This document shows, piece after piece, positions 36,301 to 46,354 of a stretch of DNA of 64,000 nt (position 1 is the stretch's first letter; each line of letters opens with the position of its first letter). This DNA is from Colletes latitarsis (taxonomy: Eukaryota; Arthropoda; Insecta; Hymenoptera; Colletidae). The notes beneath the pieces are model-generated. The model was not told the origin of the DNA and did not search any database. It worked only from the letters and a program-made list of their open reading frames with translations. Both the position numbers and the translations under genes were made by a program. Location of the stretch: the NCBI RefSeq assembly GCF_051014445.1, contig NW_027488368.1, positions 6,510,001-6,574,000 on the forward strand, in the 5' to 3' direction.

Positions 36301-39300
36301 CATCAGGCTCATACTTTCCCATATTTCTCATACTTGTCAGCCAGATCCTTTGCTTTTTCTGGATTGGATCACACAGTAATGTAGTACCACACTGAAGCAG
36401 TCAATTTTATCTGGTCTCGATCAATATTTTAGAGCATAACGCATGTTAGGTCTGGGTTAGGTCTAGGATTTGCCCTCATCTGGCTCATTCTTTCGCATTT
36501 TTCGCATACTTGTTGAACAGATCCAGGGATTTTTCTGGTTTTGATCACGTGGTAATGTGGTACCACACTGAAACTGTCAATCAAACCTAGTCTCGGTCAA
36601 TATTTTAAAGGATATCGCATGTTAGGTCTGGGTTAGGTCTAGGATTTGCCCTCATGAGGCTCACACTTTCGCATATTTCTCATACTTGTTGGCCTGATCC
36701 TGGGCTTTTTCAGTTTTGGTTCACGTGGTAATGTGGTACCACACTGAAACAGTCGACTAAACCTGGTCTCGATCAATATTTTAGAGGATAACTCATGCTA
36801 GGTCTAGGTTAGGTCTGGAATTTGCTCTCATCAGTCTCATACCTTCGCATCCTTCACATACTTGTTGAACAGATCCTGCGTTTTTTCTGGTTTGAATCAC
36901 GTAGTAATGTGGTATCACACTGAAACAGTCCATGAAACCTGGTTTCGATCAATATTTTAGAGGATAACGCATGTTATGTCTAGGTTAGGCCTGGGATTAG
37001 CCCTCATCAGACTCATACTTTCGCCTTTTTCGCATACTTGTTAGCCAGATCCTTTTCCCTTTTTCTGGATTGGGTCACACAGTAATGTGGTACCACACTG
37101 AAACTGTCGATTAAACCTGGTTTCGATCAATATTTTAGATGATAACGCATGTTAGGTCTGGTTTAGTTCTTGGATTTGCCCGCATCTGGCTCATACTTTC
37201 GCATTCTTCACATACTTGTTGGACAGATCCTGCGGTTTTTCTGGTTTGAATCACGTAGTAATGTCGTATCACACTGAAACTGTCCATGAAACCTGGTTTC
37301 GATCAATATTTTAGAGGATAACGCATGTTATGTCTAGGTTAGGCCTGGGATTAGCCCTCATCACACTCATACTTTCGCCTTTTTCGCATACTTGTTAGCC
37401 AGATCCTTTTCCCTTTTTCTGGATTGGGTCACACAGTAATGTGGTACCACACTGAAACGGTCGATTAAACCTGGTTTCGATCAATATTTTAGATGATAAC
37501 GCATGTTAGGTCTGGTTTAGTTCTTGGATTTGCCCGCATCTAGCTCATACTTTCGCATTCTTCACATACTTGTTGGACAGATCCTGCGTTTTTTCTGGTT
37601 TGGATTACGTAGTAATGTGGTACCACATTGAAACAGTCCATGAAACCTGGTTTCGATCAATATTTTAGAGGATAACGCATGTTAGGTCTAGGTTAGGTCT
37701 AGGATTTGCCCTCATCTGGCTCATACTTTCGCATATTTCTCATACTGGTTGGCCTGATCCTTGCCTTTTTCTGGTTTCGATCACGTAAAATGTGGTACCA
37801 CACTGAAACAGTCGACTAAACCTGGTCTCGATATATATTTTAGAGGATAACGCATGTTAGGTCTAGGTTAGGCCTCGGATTTGCCCTCATCTGGCTCATA
37901 CTTTCGCATTCTTCACATACTTGTTGAACAGATCCTGCGTTTTTTCTGGTTTGGATCACGTTGTAATGTGGTACCACACCGAAACAGTTGACTAAACCTG
38001 GTTTCGATCAATATTTTAGAGGATAACGCATGTTATGTCTGGGCTAGGTCTAGGGTTTGCCCTCATCAGGCTCATACTTTCGCATATTTCTCATACTTGT
38101 TGGCTAGATTTTGGGCTTTCTCTGGTTTGGATCACGTAGTAATGTGGTGCCACACGGAAACAGTCGATTAAACCTGGTTTCGATCAATATTTTTGAGGAT
38201 AGCGCATGTTAGGTCTGGGTTAGGTCTATGATTTGCACACATGAAGCTCATACTTTCGCATATTTCTCATACATGTTGGCCTGATCCTGGGCTTTCTCTG
38301 TTTTGGATCACGTGGTAATGTGGTACCACACTGAAACAGTCCATCAAACCTGGTCTCGGTCAATATTTTAAAACGATATCGCATGTTAGGTCCGGGTTAG
38401 GTCTGGGATTTGCCCTCACGAGGCTCATACTTTCCCATATTTCTCATACTTGTTGGCCAGATCCTGGGCTTTTTCCGGTTTGGATCAGGTAGTAACGTGG
38501 TACCACACTGATGCAGTCGATTAAACCTGGACACGATCAACATTTTAGAGGATAACGCCGGTTAGGACTCGGTTAGGTGTGGGATTTGCCCTCATCAGGC
38601 TCATACTTTCCCATATTTCTCATACTTGTTAGCCAGATCCTGTGCTTTTTCTTGATTGGATCACGCAGTAATGTAGTACCACACTGAAACAGTCAATTTT
38701 ACCTGGTCTCGATGAATATTTTAGAGCATAACGCATGTTAGGTCTGGGTTAGGTCTAGAATATGCCTTCATCTGGCTCATACTTTCGCATATTTCGCATA
38801 CTTGTTGGCCTAATCCTTGCCTTCTTCTGGTTTGGATCACGTAGTAATGTGGTACCACACTGAAGCAGTCGACTAAACCTGGTCTCGATATATATTTTAG
38901 AGGATAACTCATGCTAGGTCTAGGTTAGGCGTGGGATTTGCCCTCATCAGACGCATACTTTCGCATTCATCACATACTTGTTGTACAGATCCTGGGTTTT
39001 TTCCGGTTTGAATCACGTGGTAATGTGGTACCACACTGAAACAGTCCATGAAACCTAGTCTCGGTCAAAATTTTAAAGGATATCGCATGTTAGGTCTGGG
39101 TTGGGTCTGGGATTTACCCTCACGAGGCTCATACTTTCGCATATTTCTCATACATGTTGGCCTGATCCTGGGCTTTTTCTGTTTTTGATCACGTGGTAAT
39201 GTGGTACCACATTGAAGCAGTCCATGAAACCTGGTTTCGATCAATATTTTAGAGGATAACGCATGTTAGGTCTAGGTTAGGTTTAGGATTTGCCCTCATC

Positions 39301-39907
39301 TGGCTCATACTTTCGCATATTTCTCATACTTGTTGGCCTGATCCTTGCCCTTTTCTGGTTTGGATCACGTAGTAATGTGGTACCACACTGAAGCAGTCGA
39401 CTAAACCTGGTCTCGATCAATATTTTAGAGGATAACTCATGCTAGGTCTAGGTTAGGTCTGGAATTTGCACTCATCAGTCTCATACCTTCGCATTCTTCA
39501 CATACTTTTTGAACAGGCCCTGCGTTTTTTCTGGTTTGAATCACGTAGTAATGTGGTATCACACTGAAACAGTCCATGAAACCTGGTTTCGATCAATATT
39601 TTAGAGGATAACGCATGTTAGGTCTAGGTTAGGCCTGGGATTAGCCGTCATCAGACTCATACTTTCGCATTTTTCGCATACTTGTTTAACAGATCCTGGG
39701 TTATTTCTGGTTTGGATCACCTGGTAATGTAGCACCACACGGAAGCAGTCAAATAAACCTAGTCTCGGTCAATATTTTATAGGATATCGCATGTTAGGTC
39801 TTGGTTAGGCCTGGGATTTGCCCTCATCAGACTCATACTTTCGCATTCTTCACATACTTGTTGAACAGATCCTGGGTTATTTCTGGTTTGGATCAGGTAG
39901 TAATGTC

Positions 39908-39911
39908 GTAC
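39908..39911. repeat. Target-site duplication GTAC, left copy (LTR element)
   Basis: GTAC precedes the 5' LTR and is repeated at 47129-47132 after the 3' LTR. Four-base duplications are usual for Ty3/Gypsy integrases. Joining the flanks recovers a normal satellite box (TGTCGTACCACACTG). Confidence 0.92.
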
Positions 39912-40072
39912 TGTCATGCCGTAGGCCCCCATAGAAAATAAGTATTACTCATAGCGATAAGGTTAGTCATAAGCGATACACCAAGAAGATGACGAACTTG
40001 TTGACTCCTTTAAGGGTAAAAACAAATTCGTCATACGCCCAGATCTAACCCGGCTGTACTCAAACCAAAGAT

Positions 40073-40110
40073 TATAAAAGCGTACCGCTCCTGGCCCTCG
40101 GGGCTCATTT
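40073..40110 (+). promoter_or_regulatory. LTR core promoter: TATA box and initiator-like site
   Basis: TATAAAAG at 40073-40080 is followed about 34 bp downstream by TCATTT (40105-40110), which fits the arthropod initiator TCAKTY. Transcription would start near 40107, defining the U3/R border. The 3' LTR copy has the TATA box at 46927-46934 and TCATTC at the initiator. Start-site position is inferred. Confidence 0.65.
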
Positions 40111-40153
40111 TGACGTTTGATTTTGTAAGAAGTGCATCAATGTTCAGTCTCCG

Positions 40154-40159
40154 AATAAA
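40154..40159 (+). terminator. Poly(A) signal AATAAA in the LTR
   Basis: AATAAA lies about 47 bp after the proposed start in the 5' LTR. The equivalent functional copy in the 3' LTR is 47008-47013. It would define the R/U5 border about 15-25 bases further on. Confidence 0.65.
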
Positions 40160-40289
40160 CCTTAGAGTATATCCTGATATCTTTGTCCGAGTGCTTGAAC
40201 CTTTCCCAAACAAAATCAACCTAATATTGTGACGCCGCAACTATTTGGACGAGTCTGCAGCTTACGGCATAACAATAAGGACAATTTTA

Positions 40290-40307
40290 TGGTGGCAGCG
40301 GTGGGAT
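40290..40307 (+). other. Primer-binding site, complementary to tRNA-Leu
   Basis: TGGTGGCAGCGGTGGGAT is, from my knowledge of eukaryotic tRNA sequences, the complement of the 3' end of a tRNA-Leu (acceptor ...CCGCTGCCA plus CCA), matching 18 bases. It starts 15 bases after the LTR end, separated by ATAAGGACAATTTTA. That spacer is longer than in many Gypsy elements. The tRNA assignment should be confirmed against host tRNAs. Confidence 0.8.
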
Positions 40308-40359
40308 AAGCCAGCAGAAGACGACAAAGGGACGAGCTCCACTCTAAGCTTTCGAGACT

Positions 40360-40380
40360 ATGAAGATAATTCTTGGGTAA
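40360..40380 (+). other. Leader mini-ORF overlapping a splice donor
   Basis: A six-codon open frame begins with ATG at 40360 (A at -3, good context) and ends with TAA at 40378-40380. Its last bases overlap a consensus 5' splice site, GGTAAGT (exon end 40376, intron GT at 40377). In unspliced RNA it is an upstream ORF 12 bases before gag. In spliced RNA it would supply the start codon for env, whose frame has no ATG of its own at the 5' end. Splicing is inferred. Confidence 0.7.
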
Positions 40381-40392
40381 GTTGATCAATTT

Positions 40393-41679
40393 ATGCTATT
40401 TTCGACTTACCGTGAGCCCAAGAACGTAATTGAAACCGATTCATCAAGCGAAAACAGTATCATGAATACTAACGCGAGTTTTAATATAAACCCGGAAGAC
40501 CTCGCCGCGGCTGGTTCTTCGAGGGAGCTATTAGATTCAAATTCTATTCAGCAACAGATAGATATGCTAACGAAGAACTGTAACGCAATGATGGAACAAA
40601 TCAGAGCACTCAAACTACAGAAAGACGGTATAATTCGTAAAATCACCGACGATGATTCTTCCGGTAATCAACGAAGCGGTAGCGAAATAAACACGCCACT
40701 TCGAACGCGAACATTAGTCCAGTATTCTAAGGACACAAAGGTAGCTTTGGAAATGATTGGAGAATTCGACGGATTTAATAGACCGGTTGAAAAATTCATA
40801 TTAGAAGTCAGGGAAATGAAACAAATGGTACCGGATCAAGTCATTTATCTTAACATGCTACGCGCGCAGAAACTCAAAGGAGACGCTAAACAACTAATAG
40901 ATCAGCAAGACATCAGTGATATTGACGACTTAATAGACGTGTTGAAAACAGAATACGGACTGTCGAAATCGTATCACCTACTACAACAGGAACGCACAGT
41001 TTTAACACAAGGAAGACGCGACGTTAGAGAATTTACACGTCGTTTCAATCTGCTAAACCGCGACATACAACGAGCTATTAATCAAATGCCAGATCTCTCG
41101 CCTCGAGAAAAACGCGCAGCACTAGTGGTAAAAGAAAAGAATGCGATAGATCTTTACATACAAAACCTAAACGACACTTTAACGAAAGACGTACAGTATA
41201 TGCGTCCAATGACACTGCGAGAAGCACAGCAAATTGCTTACGAAGCTCAAAGACGAAACGAATTACGCGAAAGAGCTAGAAGTACCGTCCAACGCGCGCA
41301 ATACCCGTCGCGATCAAATAGGAGCTACCGGCTGGACGATATACCACCTCGTGCCGAAAAGCAACCCTCTCGCGAGACTCGCCCGTATCGAGAACAACCA
41401 AGATTCGCGCCGAGGCCAGACAGGGACAGAAATTTCCAACCAACGTGCTTTAAGTGTCAGAAAGTAGGTCATTATTCACGCGATTGCCCTAAGAACCAAA
41501 ATTTTTACAAAGTGAACAAATCCGACCGACCACCGGGAATAAAGTACTTACAATCGGACGAGACAGGAGTAATGGAAGAGGAGAGCGACCGCGAGTTAGC
41601 TGCAAGAATAAAATATCCATCGGAGTCAGATTGGGAGGAAGCCGAGGCACCTTCCTTATCGATACCGGAGCAGGAATAA
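40393..41679 (+). CDS. gag: gag: structural polyprotein of an LTR retrotransposon
   Basis: 428 residues from the ATG at 40393. That ATG has a weak context (T at -3). A second ATG at 40462 (codon 24, A at -3) would give 405 residues. The protein packages element RNA into particles. Residues about 1-100 are polar with a possible helical stretch (48-80). About 115-290 are the helical capsid-like region. About 295-348 are Arg/Pro-rich. A single zinc knuckle C352-C355-H360-C365 lies at 352-365, and an acidic tail follows. Directly after the knuckle, at 41499-41505, is a slippery heptamer leading into pol. The final 180 bases overlap the pol frame. No break is seen in gag. Shadow frames at 41234-41467 are ignored. 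Confidence 0.93.
   Translation: MLFSTYREPKNVIETDSSSENSIMNTNASFNINPEDLAAAGSSRELLDSNSIQQQIDMLTKNCNAMMEQIRALKLQKDGIIRKITDDDSSGNQRSGSEINTPLRTRTLVQYSKDTKVALEMIGEFDGFNRPVEKFILEVREMKQMVPDQVIYLNMLRAQKLKGDAKQLIDQQDISDIDDLIDVLKTEYGLSKSYHLLQQERTVLTQGRRDVREFTRRFNLLNRDIQRAINQMPDLSPREKRAALVVKEKNAIDLYIQNLNDTLTKDVQYMRPMTLREAQQIAYEAQRRNELRERARSTVQRAQYPSRSNRSYRLDDIPPRAEKQPSRETRPYREQPRFAPRPDRDRNFQPTCFKCQKVGHYSRDCPKNQNFYKVNKSDRPPGIKYLQSDETGVMEEESDRELAARIKYPSESDWEEAEAPSLSIPEQE
41499..41505 (+). promoter_or_regulatory. Candidate -1 frameshift site AAATTTT (A AAU UUU)
   Basis: The heptamer fits X XXY YYZ in the gag frame (codons AAT TTT, Asn370-Phe371). The pol frame is -1 relative to gag. The last stop in that frame upstream is TAA at 41490-41492, only six bases before the heptamer, and the frame then stays open through protease to 44577. 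The placement makes this the natural gag-pol junction. A downstream stimulatory structure was not established. Confidence 0.8.
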
Positions 41680-44579
41680 ATTTAATTAAGCGTACCCCAG
41701 CTAGAAATTTATCAACGCGACCTGGTATTAATACATTTTACGGAATAGATAATATGGAAACCCAGACTACGCGAGAAGCCAAATTAACTATTGGCGAAAA
41801 ATCACATGTGTTAGCTATCGTAGATGATTCATTTCCTATAGAAGAAGATGGGCTCTTAGGAATGCCCTTCCTGTCTTCCGAGGAAGCAGGGATCGACATC
41901 AAAAATAAAACAATAAAGTTAACCAATACATTGAAGCGCGTTTTGCACTTACAAAGTATCAAACGGCCCGGACGAATCGAGCTGTTAGATAGTCAGACGC
42001 GACTAGATCATATAATGGATCCAAAGGTTCGTCAGCGAATAAGAAAAATTGTATTGGATCATGCAGAAATATTTTGTTTACCCGACGATCCTCTACCTAA
42101 AACGAGTTTAGTAGAGCACGCGATACCCACGACGGACGATATACCAGTCCACACGAAGCAGTTCAGGTATCCTCCAGGACACTTAGATGTTATTAAAGAA
42201 CAAGTAAAAGATATGAAAGAAAAAGGGATTATCGTAGATTCCGACTCTCCGTATAATTCCCCTCTTTGGGTGGTTCCAAAGAAAGTGGACGCCAGTGGAA
42301 AGAAGAAGTGGAGAGTCGTGATAGACTTTCGGCAATTGAACGAGAAGACGCCTCAGGATGCCTATCCGTTGCCGAACATCGAAGAAGTCCTAGACCAGTT
42401 AGGAAGAGCGCGATGGTTCTGTGCTTTCGACCTGGCTAGCGGTTTTCACCAGATAGGAATGAAGACCAAGGATCAGAAGAAAACTGCATTCAGCACTCCG
42501 GCAGGGCACTACGAGTATACCCGCATGCCATTTGGGCTCAAGAATGCACCAGCGACGTTTCAACGGATGATGGATCAAGCCTTGAGGGGACTGACTGGCA
42601 ACATCTGTTTTGTCTACCTAGATGACGTGATCGTGTTCGCGGCGGAACTCGAAGAATTATATAAACGTCTAAATACTCTTTTCGATCGATTTCGCGAAGT
42701 AGGGTTGAAACTTCAACCAGATAAATGCGAATACCTTAAACCCGAATTACAGTATTTGGGACATCTCATAACTGAGGAAGGAGTAAAGCCTAATCCCGAA
42801 AAGATTAGGGCAGTAAAAGAATTTCCAAGACCAAAAGACCGTAAGAATATCAAACAATTTTTAGGATTAGCGGGTTATTATCGACGCTTCATACCAGGAT
42901 TTTCAAAGATCGCAAAACCATTAAACACACTTCTGAGGAAGGACGCAAAGTTTGAATGGGGCACGCGACAACAAGAGGCGTTTGATATTCTCAAGAACGA
43001 ACTCTGCGGAGATCGTGTTTTAGCGTACCCGGATTTCACCAAGGAATTTATTTTAGCCACCGACGCTTCGGGAGAAGCTATTGGAGGAATACTGGCTCAG
43101 AAGGGCTCCGACGGAAAGGAAAGACCTGTTAGCTTTGCCAGCAGGACACTTAACAAAGGAGAAATCAATTATTCAACAACCGACAAAGAATCATTAGCAG
43201 TTGTTTGGGCTGTAAAGCATTTCCGACCCTATCTGTATGGTCGAAATTTCAAAATTATTACTGATCATCAACCATTGAGGTGGCTGCCAACGCTAAAGAA
43301 TCCAATGGGAATCAAGGCGCGATGGAAGATCACGCTAGAAGAGTACAATTACGAAATTATTTATAAAAAGGGATGTTTAAATACAAATGCAGATGCTTTA
43401 TCGCGCAATCCAGTTTTATATTCCGATCACTATAAATCGCGTTGGATAAAAAGTATAAGAATTTGTGAAATCGCACCTCAGGATGCGACAATTGTTCGCT
43501 TTGAAGACGGGGAAGCTAGACTAGACTTAACCGATACTGAAATTGTAATTTACCGGAAGGATTTTGATTTATCTGAAATTTGCGAAGAACTTCTAACATT
43601 ACTAATCTCGGAGCCGATCGCTTCTATAGCTATTAATATGTACGACTTGATAGGATATTGCAATTGCACGGAACAGGATATTAAAAAGATATTTTTGCGT
43701 GTATTTCAAGAAATTCGACGAAATAACGTCGTTAATTTAATACAAAATGCCTTAAACGAACCTGAGACTGACGAAGAGAAACAACGCATACTGAGTAATT
43801 CACACGGTAATATTCTGACGGGTCATTTAGGTATTAAGAATACAATTACAAAAATCTTGAAGAATTATGCATGGAAAGGACTCTATAAAGACGTGGCAAA
43901 TTTTATTAAACAATGCCCAAATTGTCAACAGGGCAAAATAGAGAGAAGACCGACAAAAATGCCGCTGTGTATAACAGACACGCCGCGACGTTTTAATGAT
44001 AAAATCGCGATAGATATAGTAGGGCCTTTTAATGAAAGTTCGATGGGTCAAAGATATGTGTTAACTATCCAAGACCAATTAAGTAAATTCATAGAAGCTG
44101 TAGCCTTAACAAATCAACGGAGCGAAACAATCGCTACAGCACTCATGAACACCTGGTTCTTACGTTACGGCGTACCAAAGACAATTTTGACAGACCTAGG
44201 ACAGAACTTTACCAGTAATTTAATGCAGGACTTTGCAAAATTATTTAATATAAATTTACAACACACAACCGCTTTTCACCCAGAGTCTAATGGATCATTA
44301 GAGAGAGCGCATGCCACACTTAAGGAATTTATTCGAACACAATTGATAATGGACGATAACAACGAAGACTGGCACAATTATTTACAAGGAGCTGTATTCG
44401 CATGGAATACTGCACCACATCAAAATAAACTCGTACCGTATGAACTAGTTTTTGGACGAGACGCACCAATAGTCGATCAACTTTTAAACAATTCCACAGA
44501 CGTAGACTATTCTGACTTATTGACTGCACACAAGACACACATACGTAAACTGACGTTACATGCCGAAGACGTACTATAG
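41502..44579 (+). CDS. pol: pol: protease, reverse transcriptase, RNase H, integrase (truncated by TAG)
   Basis: Expressed as a -1 frameshift product of gag; it has no ATG start and an internal TTG at 41631 is used here only as residue 1 for numbering. Aspartic protease: LIDTGAG (11-13 DTG) and LLGMPFL (75-81). Reverse transcriptase about 190-380: WRVVIDFRQLN, MPFGLKNAPATFQ and catalytic YLDD (329-332). RNase H about 473-590: TDAS (Asp478), Glu520, TDHQ (Asp545) and NADALS (Asp588). Integrase about 720-982: zinc site H725/H732-C762-C765 and the triad D795, D855, E891, with exactly 35 residues between the last two. A TAG at 44577-44579 ends the frame before the integrase C-terminal module, which remains readable downstream. 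All catalytic residues are present; loss of the integrase tail probably impairs integration. Confidence 0.94.
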   Translation, partial: FLQSEQIRPTTGNKVLTIGRDRSNGRGERPRVSCKNKISIGVRLGGSRGTFLIDTGAGINLIKRTPARNLSTRPGINTFYGIDNMETQTTREAKLTIGEKSHVLAIVDDSFPIEEDGLLGMPFLSSEEAGIDIKNKTIKLTNTLKRVLHLQSIKRPGRIELLDSQTRLDHIMDPKVRQRIRKIVLDHAEIFCLPDDPLPKTSLVEHAIPTTDDIPVHTKQFRYPPGHLDVIKEQVKDMKEKGIIVDSDSPYNSPLWVVPKKVDASGKKKWRVVIDFRQLNEKTPQDAYPLPNIEEVLDQLGRARWFCAFDLASGFHQIGMKTKDQKKTAFSTPAGHYEYTRMPFGLKNAPATFQRMMDQALRGLTGNICFVYLDDVIVFAAELEELYKRLNTLFDRFREVGLKLQPDKCEYLKPELQYLGHLITEEGVKPNPEKIRAVKEFPRPKDRKNIKQFLGLAGYYRRFIPGFSKIAKPLNTLLRKDAKFEWGTRQQEAFDILKNELCGDRVLAYPDFTKEFILATDASGEAIGGILAQKGSDGKERPVSFASRTLNKGEINYSTTDKESLAVVWAVKHFRPYLYGRNFKIITDHQPLRWLPTLKNPMGIKARWKITLEEYNYEIIYKKGCLNTNADALSRNPVLYSDHYKSRWIKSIRICEIAPQDATIVRFEDGEARLDLTDTEIVIYRKDFDLSEICEELLTLLISEPIASIAINMYDLIGYCNCTEQDIKKIFLRVFQEIRRNNVVNLIQNALNEPETDEEKQRILSNSHGNILTGHLGIKNTITKILKNYAWKGLYKDVANFIKQCPNCQQGKIERRPTKMPLCITDTPRRFNDKIAIDIVGPFNESSMGQRYVLTIQDQLSKFIEAVALTNQRSETIATALMNTWFLRYGVPKTILTDLGQNFTSNLMQDFAKLFNINLQHTTAFHPESNGSLERAHATLKEFIRTQLIMDDNNEDWHNYLQGAVFAWNTAPHQNKLVPYELVFGRDAPIVDQLLNNSTDVDYSDLLTAHKTHIRKLTLHAEDVL

Positions 44580-44828
44580 GATATTAAAGCTAGAGTTAAG
44601 AAAGAATATGATAAGCATATTAAACCATTATCATTAGAAATAGGTGACTATGTATGGGTTAAAAATCAGGGTAGGGACAGGCTACAAGGACTAACAAATC
44701 CTTGGGTAGGCCCATATAGAGTTATAGACATCAAAAATGTAAACGCACTAGTAGATGTTAAAGGAAAAATACAGAATATTCATCTCAATAGATTAAAATA
44801 CGCTAATATGAACTCTGTTACAGATTAA
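44580..44828 (+). pseudogene. Detached integrase C-terminus (GPY/F module) after the pol stop
   Basis: Immediately after TAG, the same reading frame stays open for 82 codons to TAA at 44826-44828. It includes the conserved integrase C-terminal signature WVGPYRV and an upstream LEIGDYVWVK strand typical of the GPY/F domain of Gypsy integrases. This shows that the TAG is a point interruption, not the natural end. The end of this segment overlaps the start of the env frame by a few bases. Confidence 0.9.
44813..44824 (+). other. Candidate env splice acceptor
   Basis: CTCTGTTACAG followed by A: a pyrimidine-rich stretch and AG at 44822-44823, so the exon would begin at 44824. Env-frame codons start at 44825. 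The donor exon ends in phase 2, so one base of the second exon completes the codon and the env frame is entered exactly. An in-frame TAA at 44804-44806 closes the env frame just upstream. Confidence 0.65.
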
Positions 44829-46354
44829 CGCTAGCAGTAATATGCTATGCAACATCATGGAAAATAACGCCAATAACCAATGTACCAAATATTGAGTTCG
44901 ACCATTTAGGCACTGCTAGGTTATATCATAAAACTTGGATAACCGTTTTTACCATTGACCAAGAAGAAATCATCCTACACGAGGAACTCATCCTTGATAG
45001 CCTACATCTAGTAACACAGAACACCGGAGGATCCTACCAGGATCTCTTGCAGCATATTAAAGATAAGTTAATTAGGTTGAAACAAGAACGATTAGATCTA
45101 TTAGCTATGGTAGGATATAGAGAAACGGATACAGTAAGTAACCGCGTTAAGAGAGGATGGTTAAACCCCATAGGAGATTTGGCAAATGTACTTTTTGGAA
45201 CATCGTCTCAGAAAGACGCCGAATATTACAATCAAGAAATCGATAAATTATATAGTGACAATAAACGCGTAAATGTTCTAATAAGTAACGAAACTCTAAT
45301 TGTCAAAGGGATTTTAAAAGACTTTAGTAAATATCAAGAGAAAGTAACAAAAGTCAATGCGTTAATGAATAGAAACGTCCGAACCGTTCATCAAGAACTT
45401 AATATGCTGTATACCACGTTACTAGTTAATGAAATTGCAGACGAATATTCGAATTTAATAACTAAGTTACGAAACATCGTAAATTCTGGACTTCAAGGAA
45501 AATTCAACATTGCCGCGGTACAAATGAGTAGTTTCTTAGAAACCTTGAAATATATGCAGAACCGTTTCGGTCAACATCAATTACTTTTTCCTATAGATCC
45601 ACAAAATTTACATAAATATATAAAGATCTCCGATGTATCCATTTTTATTATGAATCGAGACAAGCTTTGCTTTGAAATTAAACTCCCCGTAACCGAAGAA
45701 GAAATGTATAATTTGTACCAAATAATGCCGATTCCGAAATTAGTAGAGGCCATCATGTATTTGCCTACCATAACCGAAAAATACTTACTCATTGATTCCA
45801 CTACGAAGCGTTATAATCCAATAAATATAAATGAAATAGCTGATTGCAAGAAAATAGAGAAACTTTACATTTGTGAACGCCACACACCTGCATATGCGAT
45901 TGCTTTACAAGACCCCTACCTTGTTCAAGCAATCCGTATTTTGCCAGAAAAAGCCAAGTGCAAAACTGCAATGTTGAAATTGATAAATCCTATATGGATA
46001 CAGCTCTCTTCTCAACAAGATTGGATATCAATTTCCCGCGAAGTCGAAAGCATACATATCTCCTGTAAAGGGCTTCCTCAAGAAACAAGGCTTTTGCAAG
46101 GTTTACATCGTATATATTTAGATAAGGAATGTATAGGCTCCGCGTTAACAGCCACTCTTATACCTCGAACTACAGATATTGATGTCAAAACATACCAACT
46201 ACAATTAGGCTTAGCTTCATTCAATGTCACTGAACTGAATAATACAATAATAGATTTTGCAAAAATACCTAGCTTACCGACGAATGTTATCGAGCCAGAA
46301 CATTTGTTACAATATGCTAGATCTTTTATGGATATTTCACAAGAAGCCGAGTGA
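44824..46354 (+). CDS. env: env: F-type fusion glycoprotein ectodomain (truncated)
   Basis: The frame is open from 44807 to TGA at 46352-46354 but contains no ATG near its start, so a spliced leader start is likely. A hydrophobic stretch at about 44828-44860 would serve as signal-peptide core. A furin-type site RVKR ends at 45154, followed by GWLNPIGDLANVLFGT, the fusion-peptide pattern shared by errantivirus Env and baculovirus F proteins. A heptad-like helical region follows. Numerous NXS/T sites and cysteines fit a secreted ectodomain. In exogenous relatives such a protein mediates membrane fusion. Here the stop removes the transmembrane anchor, so the product, if made, would be secreted or non-functional. 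Confidence 0.85.

Larger units (their letters stand above)
27320..39911 (+). repeat. Satellite array, block 2 (about 176-bp monomer)
   Basis: Same monomer and orientation as block 1. The first monomers continue HOR copy 3. From about 27800 the sequence changes to subfamily C, marked by ATCCTGCGTTTTTTCTGG, GTGGTGCCACACGGAAA, GGGATTAGCCCTCATC and CTACTCTCGGTC. Internal higher-order periods are visible. GAACAGATGCTGGG recurs at 30351, 31937 and 33873 (9 and 11 monomers apart). GGCCTTTCCTGG with CACGTGCTAATG recurs at 27721, 30891, 33181 and 34941 (the last two steps are 13 and 10 monomers). No gene is seen in these 12.6 kb. Confidence 0.96.
39912..40274 (+). repeat. 5' LTR (363 bp)
   Basis: Starts TGTCATGCCGTA and ends TACGGCATAACA, a near-perfect inverted terminal repeat (one mismatch) with the canonical TG...CA ends. 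It matches the 3' LTR (46766-47128) at all but 8 of 363 positions with no indel, by direct comparison. It holds a TATA box at 40073-40080 and an AATAAA at 40154-40159. A short minus-strand open frame inside it is repeated in the other LTR and is not a gene. Confidence 0.96.

Noticed and set aside
40031..40240. 69-codon minus-strand frame in each LTR
   Set aside because: Present identically in both LTRs and without recognisable protein features; it lies across the promoter and poly(A) signals.
40360..40380. Leader mini-ORF as an independent peptide gene
   Set aside because: Only six codons; better explained as an upstream ORF and the first coding exon of env.
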